64,000 nucleotides of DNA, from contig SUVV01000010.1 in the NCBI GenBank assembly GCA_015061805.1, forward strand, positions 19,934-83,933, written 5' to 3'. The stretch comes from Lentisphaerota bacterium (lineage in GTDB: Bacteria > Verrucomicrobiota > Lentisphaeria > Victivallales > Victivallaceae). Below are positions 33,341 to 41,289 of this stretch, in pieces. The position numbers and the translations under genes are program-made. Numbering within the stretch: the first letter of the stretch is position 1; each line of letters starts with the position of its first letter. The notes below the pieces were generated by a model, which saw only the letters and a program-made list of their open reading frames with translations, made no database searches and was not told where the DNA came from.

Positions 33341-33768
33341 CAGAGATTTTCTCCTTTAATTTTTATATGATATTTTTTATCTCTCCATGCGGGTTTCCCG
33401 GCAGTACGGAGCAAGTCGTAGTACCGGAGCGCTTTGCGGCGGTTCCAGTAGCGCAAAGGATTGTACCAGCCGTATCGGTCATGGACGGCAATCAGGCAGT
33501 TTGCAAGAAATTCATCGTCGGCACGTCTGCGGTCATTTTCGTCACCGCCTAAAAAATAGCGGATATCGTGAATCATGCTCGGAATCAAAAACGCCGGATT
33601 GATGGCGGTGATAACATCGCACAGACCGCCCATCCACGCCGCACCGATGCCGTTACATTCGGCGACGGCACGTTCGGTATCAAGCAGAAGTTCCCAGCCG
33701 GAAAGTTTCAACCGGATTGCTTCGTGCAAGGCTTCGGTGATTTCATGGGTTGTCATAATGTTCCTCAC
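33340..33768 (-). CDS. DUF1353-like phage-associated protein
   Basis: A 142-residue soluble protein. PSMIHDIRYFLGG followed by RRRADDEFLANCL near residue 80 resembles DUF1353 and related phage-encoded proteins with a conserved His-Asp and Arg-Ala-Asp; their function is not established. ATG 33768 overlaps the tail-fibre gene's TGA (ATGA); ATG 33756 is an alternative and gives an MTTHE start shared with the next gene. Confidence 0.65.
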   Translation of the reverse strand: MRNIMTTHEITEALHEAIRLKLSGWELLLDTERAVAECNGIGAAWMGGLCDVITAINPAFLIPSMIHDIRYFLGGDENDRRRADDEFLANCLIAVHDRYGWYNPLRYWNRRKALRYYDLLRTAGKPAWRDKKYHIKIKGENL

Positions 33769-35642
33769 AAATGATACGGCTGTTTGTGCGAAACGATATT
33801 GAAAAGATCGTCACCTCTGAAATCAGGCCCAAAATCGTCGCTGCTGGTAAGTTTTGAGTTCCAGACAGCCAATTGAGCGACATATTTCCATGAACTGTTA
33901 CCCCCGCTGCAGCCGGGGACAAACAGAAACTCATCGTCGCCGCCCAGCGGAATCGTGTAAGGATGTTCTTCGACTTTCACCCCGTTTACAAACTCTTTGA
34001 TGATATCGCTTCCGGCATCGTGAGTAAAAGCATGGTGATACCATTGCTTGTATACCGCATTTTCTGATTTCGTACTTGCTTTAACCACGGCCGCTTCGTC
34101 AAGGTCTCCGGTTTCATCCCACTTTGTCCGGTTGACAATCACATACCCTCCCCACAGGTCGGGGCGATTTTCAGCATTTAAGAACGACCAGAAATCCACC
34201 GAAAAGGAGTCCATCAACGGGAGTTTTTTGATAAGAATGGAACCTGCGTCGGATGAGAAATCCTTGAAGTACATCAGATTACTGGCGAAAATCGATGGAG
34301 CGTAAGATGTGTGGGTCATGACGTCGGTATAGTCATGACGCCGCATTTCGCAGTTTCCGGCTTCATCTATTACACTTCTGGCTTCTTGATCGTTCTGACC
34401 ACCGTGAACACACCAATGGGTAAGGAGAACCAATCCACCCTCATAATTGTGGTTATTAGCACCGGAGCCGCGAATACCATTGCCGACATCCCGCGCTCTA
34501 CCGTAAATAACATCATGCCCCGGTTCAGTACGATAAAAATATCTGCGCCCGATTTGTGGAGTTGTTTTATAGCCGCTGAGATAGGTGAAGTTATCGAGAT
34601 TGCCTAACCAGTTGTCCGTTACAACAGCTTCCGCGCCGACTGCTTCATAAGAAGTTTCGGTGACATCAAGCGTTATTTCGAAAGATGCGCCCCAGTCAAA
34701 ATCTTCAAAAGTGAAAGTACCGCTGGAGAGCTGCTCATTGCCGGTCAGGTACGTCACACCGCTGGAATCGGTGGACTGGCTTATATGCCAATAACCTTCC
34801 TCGTATTCCTGATCATATTCTCCCCAAATGTACCATTCAGCGCTCTCGTGTTTGTAAATCCTACCGAACGGTTTTTCAATACGTTCGGTTTCGGGTGTAA
34901 CAAGGTAAGTTCCGTTGGCAGCAGAATATGCAACAAAATCCCCATCTTCCTCGCTGCCGATATCGGTCATGCCGGAAACAACGATTTGTGACAATCCGGT
35001 ACATGCCGGATATTCAGGATGCCACGATACAAGCATACCGCTTTGAACTCCTGAATCCATCCTGTCGCCGTAAACCGGTTTGCCGTTTTGGTCAGCACCG
35101 ACATACCCCATAATAATCTGATTTTCTCCGGCTGTTATAAAAGAGAGGTCGATATCGCCGCCGGAACCTTTATCATAATTCAGTTCTTCGGCGACATATC
35201 CGGGAGTGATGGTGACGGATGAATCGGTTTCGGTGACGGTCGCTTCGGCAATGGTTTCCACGCGGTCAGCAGAAAGGAATCCTGCCGGAACGGTGACTTT
35301 GTTGGCTTCAATCACGGATGCGCCGCTTTCGGCAATGGTTTGAGAAAACGCTTCTGCAACGTAACCTTTGCCAACGGTGAAAGTGTTTTTATTGACGGAC
35401 GGGGTGACGGTCTGAATATTTCCGGTGACTTTGTTTCCGTCAGCACCGACCGCCACGATGCCGGAAAGCATCGTGTCAGCAGTAACCGTAACACCGGAAA
35501 GGTCGATGTCACCGCTTTCGCCGCCGCCAACGGAGATGTTGCTGACAGCGGTGGTCATGCCGGAAATAGAGAGTTTCCCGGTAACACCGGATTTGTCGCG
35601 GATGGCATCGGCAAGCGCCGTCATTTCACTATTGATACTCAT
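33765..35642 (-). CDS. Tail-fibre-like protein with C-terminal LamG-type domain
   Basis: A 625-residue protein. Residues 1-35 (SINSEMTALADAIRDKSGVT, then KLSISGM) match the repeated N-terminal module common in phage tail and receptor-binding proteins. A region with VTVTADTMLSGIVAVGADG-type beta repeats follows to about 200, and residues about 410-615 (FSVDFWSFLNAENRP; WYHHAFTHD; YVAQLAVWNSKLTS) look like a concanavalin/LamG carbohydrate-binding fold. Binding of a surface glycan is inferred. ATG 35642 lies two bases after the previous stop; the longer frame needs TTG. Confidence 0.7.
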   Translation of the reverse strand: MSINSEMTALADAIRDKSGVTGKLSISGMTTAVSNISVGGGESGDIDLSGVTVTADTMLSGIVAVGADGNKVTGNIQTVTPSVNKNTFTVGKGYVAEAFSQTIAESGASVIEANKVTVPAGFLSADRVETIAEATVTETDSSVTITPGYVAEELNYDKGSGGDIDLSFITAGENQIIMGYVGADQNGKPVYGDRMDSGVQSGMLVSWHPEYPACTGLSQIVVSGMTDIGSEEDGDFVAYSAANGTYLVTPETERIEKPFGRIYKHESAEWYIWGEYDQEYEEGYWHISQSTDSSGVTYLTGNEQLSSGTFTFEDFDWGASFEITLDVTETSYEAVGAEAVVTDNWLGNLDNFTYLSGYKTTPQIGRRYFYRTEPGHDVIYGRARDVGNGIRGSGANNHNYEGGLVLLTHWCVHGGQNDQEARSVIDEAGNCEMRRHDYTDVMTHTSYAPSIFASNLMYFKDFSSDAGSILIKKLPLMDSFSVDFWSFLNAENRPDLWGGYVIVNRTKWDETGDLDEAAVVKASTKSENAVYKQWYHHAFTHDAGSDIIKEFVNGVKVEEHPYTIPLGGDDEFLFVPGCSGGNSSWKYVAQLAVWNSKLTSSDDFGPDFRGDDLFNIVSHKQPYHL

Positions 35643-35644
35643 AA

Positions 35645-36346
35645 TCACCAACTCCCATTCAAAATCGCTTCATCAACATAGGCTTTGATTTCGGCTTTGT
35701 CCTCTTCTGTCCAGTAATCAGTTCCTTTGACCGGGGTGTAACCGTCTTCACCATCTTTACCGCTGACAGAAAAGTGTTCTTTCAAATCATTGAAAATCGC
35801 TTCACCTTTGGCGTTGAGCAGTGCTTCAGTTTGAATTGCGGTATAATATTCCGGATCATTGACCACATTTTCGTCGCCGCCACCGAGATAGACCCGACTG
35901 CGGATAGTCAAATCAAATTGCCACGCGAATACTGTCAATCCCCCGGCATCAACGCCTCCGATTTCTGCGCGGAAATCGGCACTGGGCTGTCCGGCAAGCA
36001 CTTCAACCACAGCATCGGTATGATTATGTGTAAGTTCGATCACCAGAATCGTATGACCGGCGCTGTCGGTTTCAAAAGAAATCCCGCTGTATTTGAGCAA
36101 TGCCGGAACATTGGAATTACCGTTTTTGCTGTCCAAGGCGAAATAATTTGCACAATCGCCAAGTTCTTCCGGAGAAAACACCGGAAGTTCTCCGTCTGCT
36201 TTGCCCATATCCCGGCGCAGATCGAATTCCAGTCTGGCGGCGGTACCGAGCATCAATTCCAAAGTAACGCCGTTTTCAGAACCGTATTCGTCAGTCAGAC
36301 GCGTGCCGCCGGTACCGATTTGTAAAATAGAGTGTAAAACTTGCAT
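35645..36346 (-). CDS. Phage-like structural protein with tail-fibre C-terminus
   Basis: A 233-residue protein. The first about 150 residues are beta-rich and unrecognised. The end, SGKDGEDGYTPVKGTDYWTE plus a short helix (EDKAEIKAYVDEAIL), is the collagen-like phrase found in many tail-fibre and baseplate upper proteins, where it trimerises and joins to the next fibre protein. It lies just before the LamG protein, as expected for adjacent fibre parts. Confidence 0.65.
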   Translation of the reverse strand: MQVLHSILQIGTGGTRLTDEYGSENGVTLELMLGTAARLEFDLRRDMGKADGELPVFSPEELGDCANYFALDSKNGNSNVPALLKYSGISFETDSAGHTILVIELTHNHTDAVVEVLAGQPSADFRAEIGGVDAGGLTVFAWQFDLTIRSRVYLGGGDENVVNDPEYYTAIQTEALLNAKGEAIFNDLKEHFSVSGKDGEDGYTPVKGTDYWTEEDKAEIKAYVDEAILNGSW

Positions 36347-36360
36347 AGATCATCCTTTCT

Positions 36361-37305
36361 TCAATCAATATATTGATAATTTGGCGGAGGCAGATTTTCC
36401 CGGTTTATGAGAATTTCCGTAATATAGTCAGATTCAATCGCGTAAGCGTATTCGTATTTATCATTATCGCGGTTGTAATAAGTATTGATGTTTTTAACAG
36501 TCAACGGATGCCACGGAATAAAATCACTTTGACTGCCCGAAAAATTTATCTCATAAGTTCCGACATCTTTCTCGTAGACCGTTTGTGCTTTATCATCGGA
36601 GTCGTAAGGGTAAAGCAATTCTTTTCTTATTGAACTGATATTGTATTTTGCTTTCCAATTGCCTTGCAGTTTGGGGTAACAGATTTCACCGATTACAAAT
36701 CTACGGTCAACGTGCCGGTGAAAATACCATTCTTTATATCTGGAATCGGCAGCTTGACCGTAGACAAATTGGTACTGACCATCATACGTTACAACTGCAT
36801 TGCCGGTTTCGATACTGACCCTTTCGGTTTTCATACTCTGGTCAAAATATTGGCTGTCAAGGTCAGTACTTCCCAGTGCATAAATCAGAACATTGTTCAG
36901 CAGATGGTAACACGCCCGGACAAAATTTCCGTCGCTGAATTTGTGCGGTTTCTGCCAGAAAAAACCGGCAGGGTCGATTCCGGCAGAAGCCAATTCTCCG
37001 GCAATGGCAAGGTCAAGTTCATCCGCTGAATAATCTCCGTAAGGATGCCGTTTCGACCATTTCCCGAAGTTGGCAACCGGGAAGTGGCGTTTATACAACC
37101 CCCGAATACCGGAACGGATGTTGTCAAAAAGATTGGCGTGATTGTCAGACGTCATGAAACTGCGGCGTCGCGGTAACGGGAGAACACCCAAACCGGGAAA
37201 ATTAGTAGAAATCGGGTCGGTGTAACGCAACCGTTCCAATATGGCGGCGTTAATGCAATTAAAAGCCGGAATCATTTTACACGGCGGCATATCTGCCCAA
37301 CTCAT
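36361..37305 (-). CDS. Uncharacterised protein of the phage-like block
   Basis: A 314-residue soluble protein rich in Tyr, Phe and Trp with no signal peptide or membrane segment. No family recognised. ATG 37305 overlaps the previous stop (ATGA); the longer frame needs TTG. Position between two structural-looking genes suggests a virion or tail component. Confidence 0.7.
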   Translation of the reverse strand: MSWADMPPCKMIPAFNCINAAILERLRYTDPISTNFPGLGVLPLPRRRSFMTSDNHANLFDNIRSGIRGLYKRHFPVANFGKWSKRHPYGDYSADELDLAIAGELASAGIDPAGFFWQKPHKFSDGNFVRACYHLLNNVLIYALGSTDLDSQYFDQSMKTERVSIETGNAVVTYDGQYQFVYGQAADSRYKEWYFHRHVDRRFVIGEICYPKLQGNWKAKYNISSIRKELLYPYDSDDKAQTVYEKDVGTYEINFSGSQSDFIPWHPLTVKNINTYYNRDNDKYEYAYAIESDYITEILINRENLPPPNYQYID

Positions 37306-38093
37306 AGAAACCAATCCTTCCCGAAATAGATTGTCCCACCGGAAGTGAAAGACTGATACACATCGCCGTTTTCGTAAATATCCCCGATTCTGACAGAAGC
37401 GAAATATCCGGCGGGCGAAGGCGTTCCATTGGGATCGTCATTGTCGCTGACACGCACAAACGTACTGTAAACGCCATCGTTGCAGCAAGCACAAAGATAG
37501 ACATCCGCACCGCTCACATTTTCGGGCAGATAGACAAACTGTCTTGGAACTTTTTCTGCACCGGGAAGGTCAGTATCACCCGCGCGTGTGCTGTTTGCGT
37601 TGGATGTTATTTCCGGGTATGCGCCATTGTAAAGTTCGAAAGTGCGCTCTTTTATCCAACGCAGTTTGAATGTTCCGGTGTAATCTTCACTTGCTTTATT
37701 GCTGTTCATCATGACCCAGCCGGGATTGTTTTCATTGCCGCGATGCAATATCCGGTGTCTTCCCTTATCGGATGCCGTAAGACCATTCTTTCCCGGAACC
37801 GCATAAATGCCGCCGCCGGAAGTGATAAAGGCGCGCACTACTCCGTTCAACACGATATTCCCGGCAGTTCCGGGGGCAATATCTTCTGCGGCAATGCCCC
37901 AGATACCGGAATCATCTGTCGCCGGTATAACTCCGAAAATAACCTGTTCATAACCGCCGCTGTTGAGTATCGTCCTGCCGGTCAGCGTTACCGCCGTACA
38001 CGCCCGGATGGCGCTGCTGCCGGAATTATAGATCAAAAGCGTATTGCGGTCGGTGGAAGGATATGCCGGAGAAAGGTCATATTTTTCAAACAT
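37302..38093 (-). CDS. Uncharacterised beta-rich protein of the phage-like block
   Basis: A 263-residue Gly/Ser/Thr-rich protein beginning MFEKYDLSPAYPS, with short repeated beta-strand patterns and a segment (GIAAEDIAPGTAGNIVLNGV) like those of phage decoration or fibre proteins that bring in a head- or tail-associated beta domain. No catalytic motif. A structural role is inferred from composition and context. Confidence 0.65.
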   Translation of the reverse strand: MFEKYDLSPAYPSTDRNTLLIYNSGSSAIRACTAVTLTGRTILNSGGYEQVIFGVIPATDDSGIWGIAAEDIAPGTAGNIVLNGVVRAFITSGGGIYAVPGKNGLTASDKGRHRILHRGNENNPGWVMMNSNKASEDYTGTFKLRWIKERTFELYNGAYPEITSNANSTRAGDTDLPGAEKVPRQFVYLPENVSGADVYLCACCNDGVYSTFVRVSDNDDPNGTPSPAGYFASVRIGDIYENGDVYQSFTSGGTIYFGKDWFL

Positions 38094-38118
38094 AATACTG
38101 TTTCCTCACTCTCTCCGG

Positions 38119-38949
38119 TCAAATATCCAGCACCGAAAAATTGCCGTAATCATAAACCCGGCTTTCGTAAACGCCGCAGTTGACCGTCGCATTGTTTACG
38201 GTGTCCCGGCGGGAAATCGACCAGATGGCATTCCACATTGATACGGCATTGATTGAAATACCATTGATTTTGACCCGCTGTGCCGGACGGACGAGAAAGG
38301 TGTAGGTGATATCCACCAGTTCTTTTCCGGCAGTATTGGTGAACGGGTCACTCTGGACGGCGCTTTCAAACAGCACTTCCCCCGGCGCCCAGCGGTGGAA
38401 TGTGCCGGAATTAAGTTTGCCTGCCAGCGAAAACAGATTTTTCCGGAAAGCAGTATTGACCTGTCTGGCAAAATAGGTAGCAACACAGATCTCTTTCAAC
38501 TCCGGTACATTCACCAGTGTACCTTCGATCCCGGAATCACCATCCATTCTGCCATCCCAACCGATGCGGGTCCCGGGATCAGGCGGAACGATTTTTGGAT
38601 TTCCCGGATAGATCCGTACCAATTCTTTGGCATCAAAGACCCGGACAGAATGATTTTTCACCTCAAAAGTCCAAATCCGTTCATTGCCCACCTTTTCTTC
38701 GACCGCTTCCGGTAAAGTGTAGTTCACCTCAAACTCATAGGTGCCGTTGCCGGGAATTTTTACCAGTTCAATGTTCTGTTTGCGGGCGCTGCCGACATAG
38801 GCAGGAGCGGTATTGCGAACCAATTCCAAGGCTTCGCTGCTCCGATCGAGATTGTCAGGGGAGTTGACCTGATAGCTTAATTTTGCACCGGTACACTGTC
38901 CGGTGCGGCTGACTGTCTGTTTTGCTGAAAGTTTACGTTGTATTTGCAT
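38119..38949 (-). CDS. Uncharacterised protein, first gene of the phage-like block
   Basis: A 276-residue protein beginning MQIQRKLSAKQTVSRTGQ. No signal peptide, mixed alpha/beta, no family recognised. The start at 38949 is fixed by a perfect AGGAGGT five bases upstream. The same frame stays open for another 360 bp into repeat copy G, but that stretch is repeat DNA and is not included. It heads at least eight tightly spaced minus-strand genes. Confidence 0.7.
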   Translation of the reverse strand: MQIQRKLSAKQTVSRTGQCTGAKLSYQVNSPDNLDRSSEALELVRNTAPAYVGSARKQNIELVKIPGNGTYEFEVNYTLPEAVEEKVGNERIWTFEVKNHSVRVFDAKELVRIYPGNPKIVPPDPGTRIGWDGRMDGDSGIEGTLVNVPELKEICVATYFARQVNTAFRKNLFSLAGKLNSGTFHRWAPGEVLFESAVQSDPFTNTAGKELVDITYTFLVRPAQRVKINGISINAVSMWNAIWSISRRDTVNNATVNCGVYESRVYDYGNFSVLDI

Positions 38950-38997
38950 GGATACCTCCTGGTTATCCATACACCCTATCGTCAACATTTTTTTCAC

Positions 38998-39115
38998 GGA
39001 GCGATCTTGCTTTGCCGGAGCGCGCCTTGCGGCGTTCGATCCTCCAGTCACGTACACCAGTACGCTCCTGTCGGCTCTCACTTGCAAAACCCGCCCGGCT
39101 GTGCAAGATCGCTCC
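38998..39115. repeat. Large 118-nt inverted-repeat element
   Basis: GGAGCGATCTTGC (38998-39010) and GCAAGATCGCTCC (39103-39115) are perfect 13-bp inverted arms. The interior holds further stems, including CGTAC/GTACG (39051-39065). It sits upstream of the phage-like block and occurs once in this window. Confidence 0.7.
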
Positions 39116-39137
39116 TGATTCCGGGTGGCTTGTTTTG

Positions 39138-39282
39138 CGCCTGTCGTTGGGCTGAAGCCCAACAGGCGAAAAGTTATGCCGCGACATCGGAGCGGCAAAA
39201 CACCCCCGCTTTTTTCGAAAGGGGTGGGGTGTGGGGAGGGGAAAAACTTTTTTTCTCGTGAAAAAAGGTTTTCCCCTCCCAC
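39138..39282 (+). repeat. Dispersed hairpin repeat, copy G
   Basis: A stem with GTTGGGC/GCCCAAC core (39138-39168) is followed by TGCCGC/GCGGCA (39177-39197) with loop GACATCGGA, a CCCCCGCTTTTTTCGAAAGG linker, and a terminal palindrome 39231-39282 with outer arms GTGGGGAGGGG/CCCCTCCCAC and a looser interior. With the element before it, this accounts for the 38950-39308 gap. Confidence 0.85.
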
Positions 39283-39308
39283 AATACCATCTCCCCCTTG
39301 TCGGGACA

Positions 39309-39352
39309 CAAAAAAGCGCCCTGCTGCCGGATTTCCCGGAAACAGGGCGCTT
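39309..39352 (-). terminator. Intrinsic terminator of the SNF2-FKBP operon
   Basis: A 10-bp perfect stem AAGCGCCCTG/CAGGGCGCTT, with an internal GGAAA/TTTCC-type pairing in the loop, followed on the minus strand by TTTTTTG. It lies 21 bp after the FKBP stop. The best intrinsic terminator in the window. Confidence 0.88.
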
Positions 39353-39372
39353 GAAAGGCGCTTATGCGATGA

Positions 39373-40002
39373 TCAATTCTTGAAGAAACCGATCAGTTCG
39401 ACTTCAAAAATCAGCGTGGCATTGGGCGGGATCACGCTTCCGGCACCGTGGGCGCCGTACCCCAGTTTGGAGGGAATGAAAAGACGGAACTTGCTGCCGA
39501 TTTCCATCAGCTGCAGCGCTTCAGTCCAACCGGGGATGACCTGATCGACCGGGAACTCAATGGGTTCGCCGCGGGCGATCGAACTGTCGAAGACCTTGCC
39601 GGAAAGCAGTTTGCCTTCGTAATGGACACGCACCACATCCTTGGGTCCCGGACGTTCTCCGCCCTTACCGGCGGTGAGGATCTGATACTGCAGACCGCTG
39701 GCGGTGGTGATGACGCCTTCGGCTTTGCCGTTCTTTTCCATAAAAGCTTTTTCTTCTTCCAGAGCAGCTGCGGAATCAGCATTGGAAGCCTGTTCGGCTT
39801 CAGCGAGGGCGTCCTGAAGTTTCTGCATATATTCCCGGTATTCAGCTTGAGAAATCGCCGGAGCGCCGCCCTTGAGCAGTTCAAGCACAGATTCTCCGAA
39901 AAGTTCGTAGTTGAGTTTCACCGGCATATGGCGGATGCTGGTCGCCATATTGAGAGCGAGAGCATAACTCATACGGTCAAGATCATTTTTCAGTTCGGGC
40001 AT
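39373..40002 (-). CDS. FKBP-type peptidyl-prolyl cis-trans isomerase
   Basis: A 209-residue protein built like Mip/FkpA: an N-terminal helical dimerisation region (1-90, including the charged coiled coil EYREYMQKLQDALAEAEQ) and a C-terminal FKBP domain with DVVRVHYEGKLLSGKVFDSS, VIPGWTEAL and IPSKLGYGAHG followed by IPPNATLIFEVELI. It speeds proline isomerisation during folding. No signal peptide is visible, unlike most Mip proteins, so it may act in the cytoplasm. Last gene of a four-gene operon ending in a strong terminator. Confidence 0.92.
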   Translation of the reverse strand: MPELKNDLDRMSYALALNMATSIRHMPVKLNYELFGESVLELLKGGAPAISQAEYREYMQKLQDALAEAEQASNADSAAALEEEKAFMEKNGKAEGVITTASGLQYQILTAGKGGERPGPKDVVRVHYEGKLLSGKVFDSSIARGEPIEFPVDQVIPGWTEALQLMEIGSKFRLFIPSKLGYGAHGAGSVIPPNATLIFEVELIGFFKN

Positions 40003-40037
40003 AACGATGTTTCCTTATATTTTGTTATGGTTGGAAT

Positions 40038-41267
40038 TCAGAGTTGTTCCGGCATTTTGACCCATTCCGGAGATTGGGCGGCATTGATGACCGGAATCAG
40101 TTCTTCGGCATCCTTGAGTTGGTAACGTTCCATCAGCAAGAGAGTGTTGCGGAGCAGATCATGATGGGATTGGCAACTGAAAAGATTACGCAGACCGAGG
40201 TTGCGTTTGACACCTTCGCGGACGTGCAGTGACTCCGGCAGCACCCGGTTGAAAAGTTGTCCGAGATAACCTTTGACTCCGCCTCTGGCGCACCATGCGT
40301 TGAAGAGTTTCTGCAGCTGTGCCTCGTCAGCGATCGGCGCGGAAAGATCATCCAGATAGTCAAAGAATGCTTCAGTATCTTTTTCATCCATCAAGGTCAG
40401 CGCCTGCTTGTAGTTGTAGTACGGCAGGATCTCCAATGCGTAAACTCCGTCGGCATCAAAGAAAAATTTGGGGATATACCCGATATACCACTGCGGCAGA
40501 GAGGTCGGACGGTTGGGGAAATAGAAGTTGCCCGGAGAATAGATGATCGGCACACCGTTATACACTTCATAGCCGATCGGACAGTGGCTGTGACAGTTGA
40601 ATACCGCATCTGCGCCGCAGTCCGCCATGAAGCGGCAGAGTGAACGCAGTCTCGGCGTGGGCCAGGAATACTGTTCATGTCCGCCGTGAAGCATCACGGC
40701 CACCAGATCGCATTCGGCTTTTTCCGCCTTGATCTGAGCGGCAAGTTTGATGGGGTCCATACCGTAAGCGCCGGGTTTGTCACCGTAAGCGATACCGAAT
40801 TCATATTCAGCGGCATTGATGACCGAACAGGTAATACCGTTGTATTCCACGCGCAAAGGTTCAGCGGCTTCGGCTTCGTTCATACCGGCACCGACGGTAC
40901 GGATATTGAGTTTGCGGAATGCATCAAAAGTATCTTTCACCCCGGGGTCGCCATAATCGCCGGTGTGATTGTTGGCAAGCAGAACAGTATCGATTTCAAG
41001 TGCAGAAGCAAAAACAGTACATTCCGGATAGCAGCGGTGATTGGGGCCGCTTTTGTCAATGGGTGTATCCTGGCGGGTCACAGTACACTCCCACTGAAGC
41101 ACCTTCATATCAGCGGAGTGGAAAAAGGGTTTGACCTGACAGGTGATCTCATCGATACGTTCGACCAGATCTCCGCAGTTTTCTTCTCTGGGGCAGAAAT
41201 CCCCGGCAACAACCATTGAGAAATTTTTCTCTTTGGCATCACGCAATTTGACAAAACGTGTTATCAT
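40038..41267 (-). CDS. CapA-family protein
   Basis: A 409-residue protein of the CapA/PgsA calcineurin-like family, named for poly-gamma-glutamate capsule synthesis. Diagnostic blocks: VAGDFCPREEN near 20, LLANNHTGDYGDPG near 95, LHGGHEQYSWPTPRLRSL near 193, CHSHCPIGYEVYNG near 224 and PIIYSPGNF. Residues 290-409 are helical and family-variable. No signal peptide or membrane anchor, which is atypical for capsule CapA and suggests a cytoplasmic hydrolase instead. It lies between a glycosidase and an FKBP gene. Confidence 0.85.
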   Translation of the reverse strand: MITRFVKLRDAKEKNFSMVVAGDFCPREENCGDLVERIDEITCQVKPFFHSADMKVLQWECTVTRQDTPIDKSGPNHRCYPECTVFASALEIDTVLLANNHTGDYGDPGVKDTFDAFRKLNIRTVGAGMNEAEAAEPLRVEYNGITCSVINAAEYEFGIAYGDKPGAYGMDPIKLAAQIKAEKAECDLVAVMLHGGHEQYSWPTPRLRSLCRFMADCGADAVFNCHSHCPIGYEVYNGVPIIYSPGNFYFPNRPTSLPQWYIGYIPKFFFDADGVYALEILPYYNYKQALTLMDEKDTEAFFDYLDDLSAPIADEAQLQKLFNAWCARGGVKGYLGQLFNRVLPESLHVREGVKRNLGLRNLFSCQSHHDLLRNTLLLMERYQLKDAEELIPVINAAQSPEWVKMPEQL

Positions 41268-41289
41268 AAAATTCTCGCTTCCTTTGAAG

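Noticed and set aside
34000..35642. Diversity-generating retroelement target
   Set aside because: The LamG-type end would be a possible variable region, but no reverse transcriptase or template repeat was found in the window.
32853..38949. Complete prophage
   Set aside because: No integrase, terminase, capsid, portal or flanking attachment repeats, and no adjacent tRNA target.
38950..39309. N-terminal extension of the first phage-block gene
   Set aside because: It is repeat DNA; AGGAGGT before ATG 38949 is a far better start.
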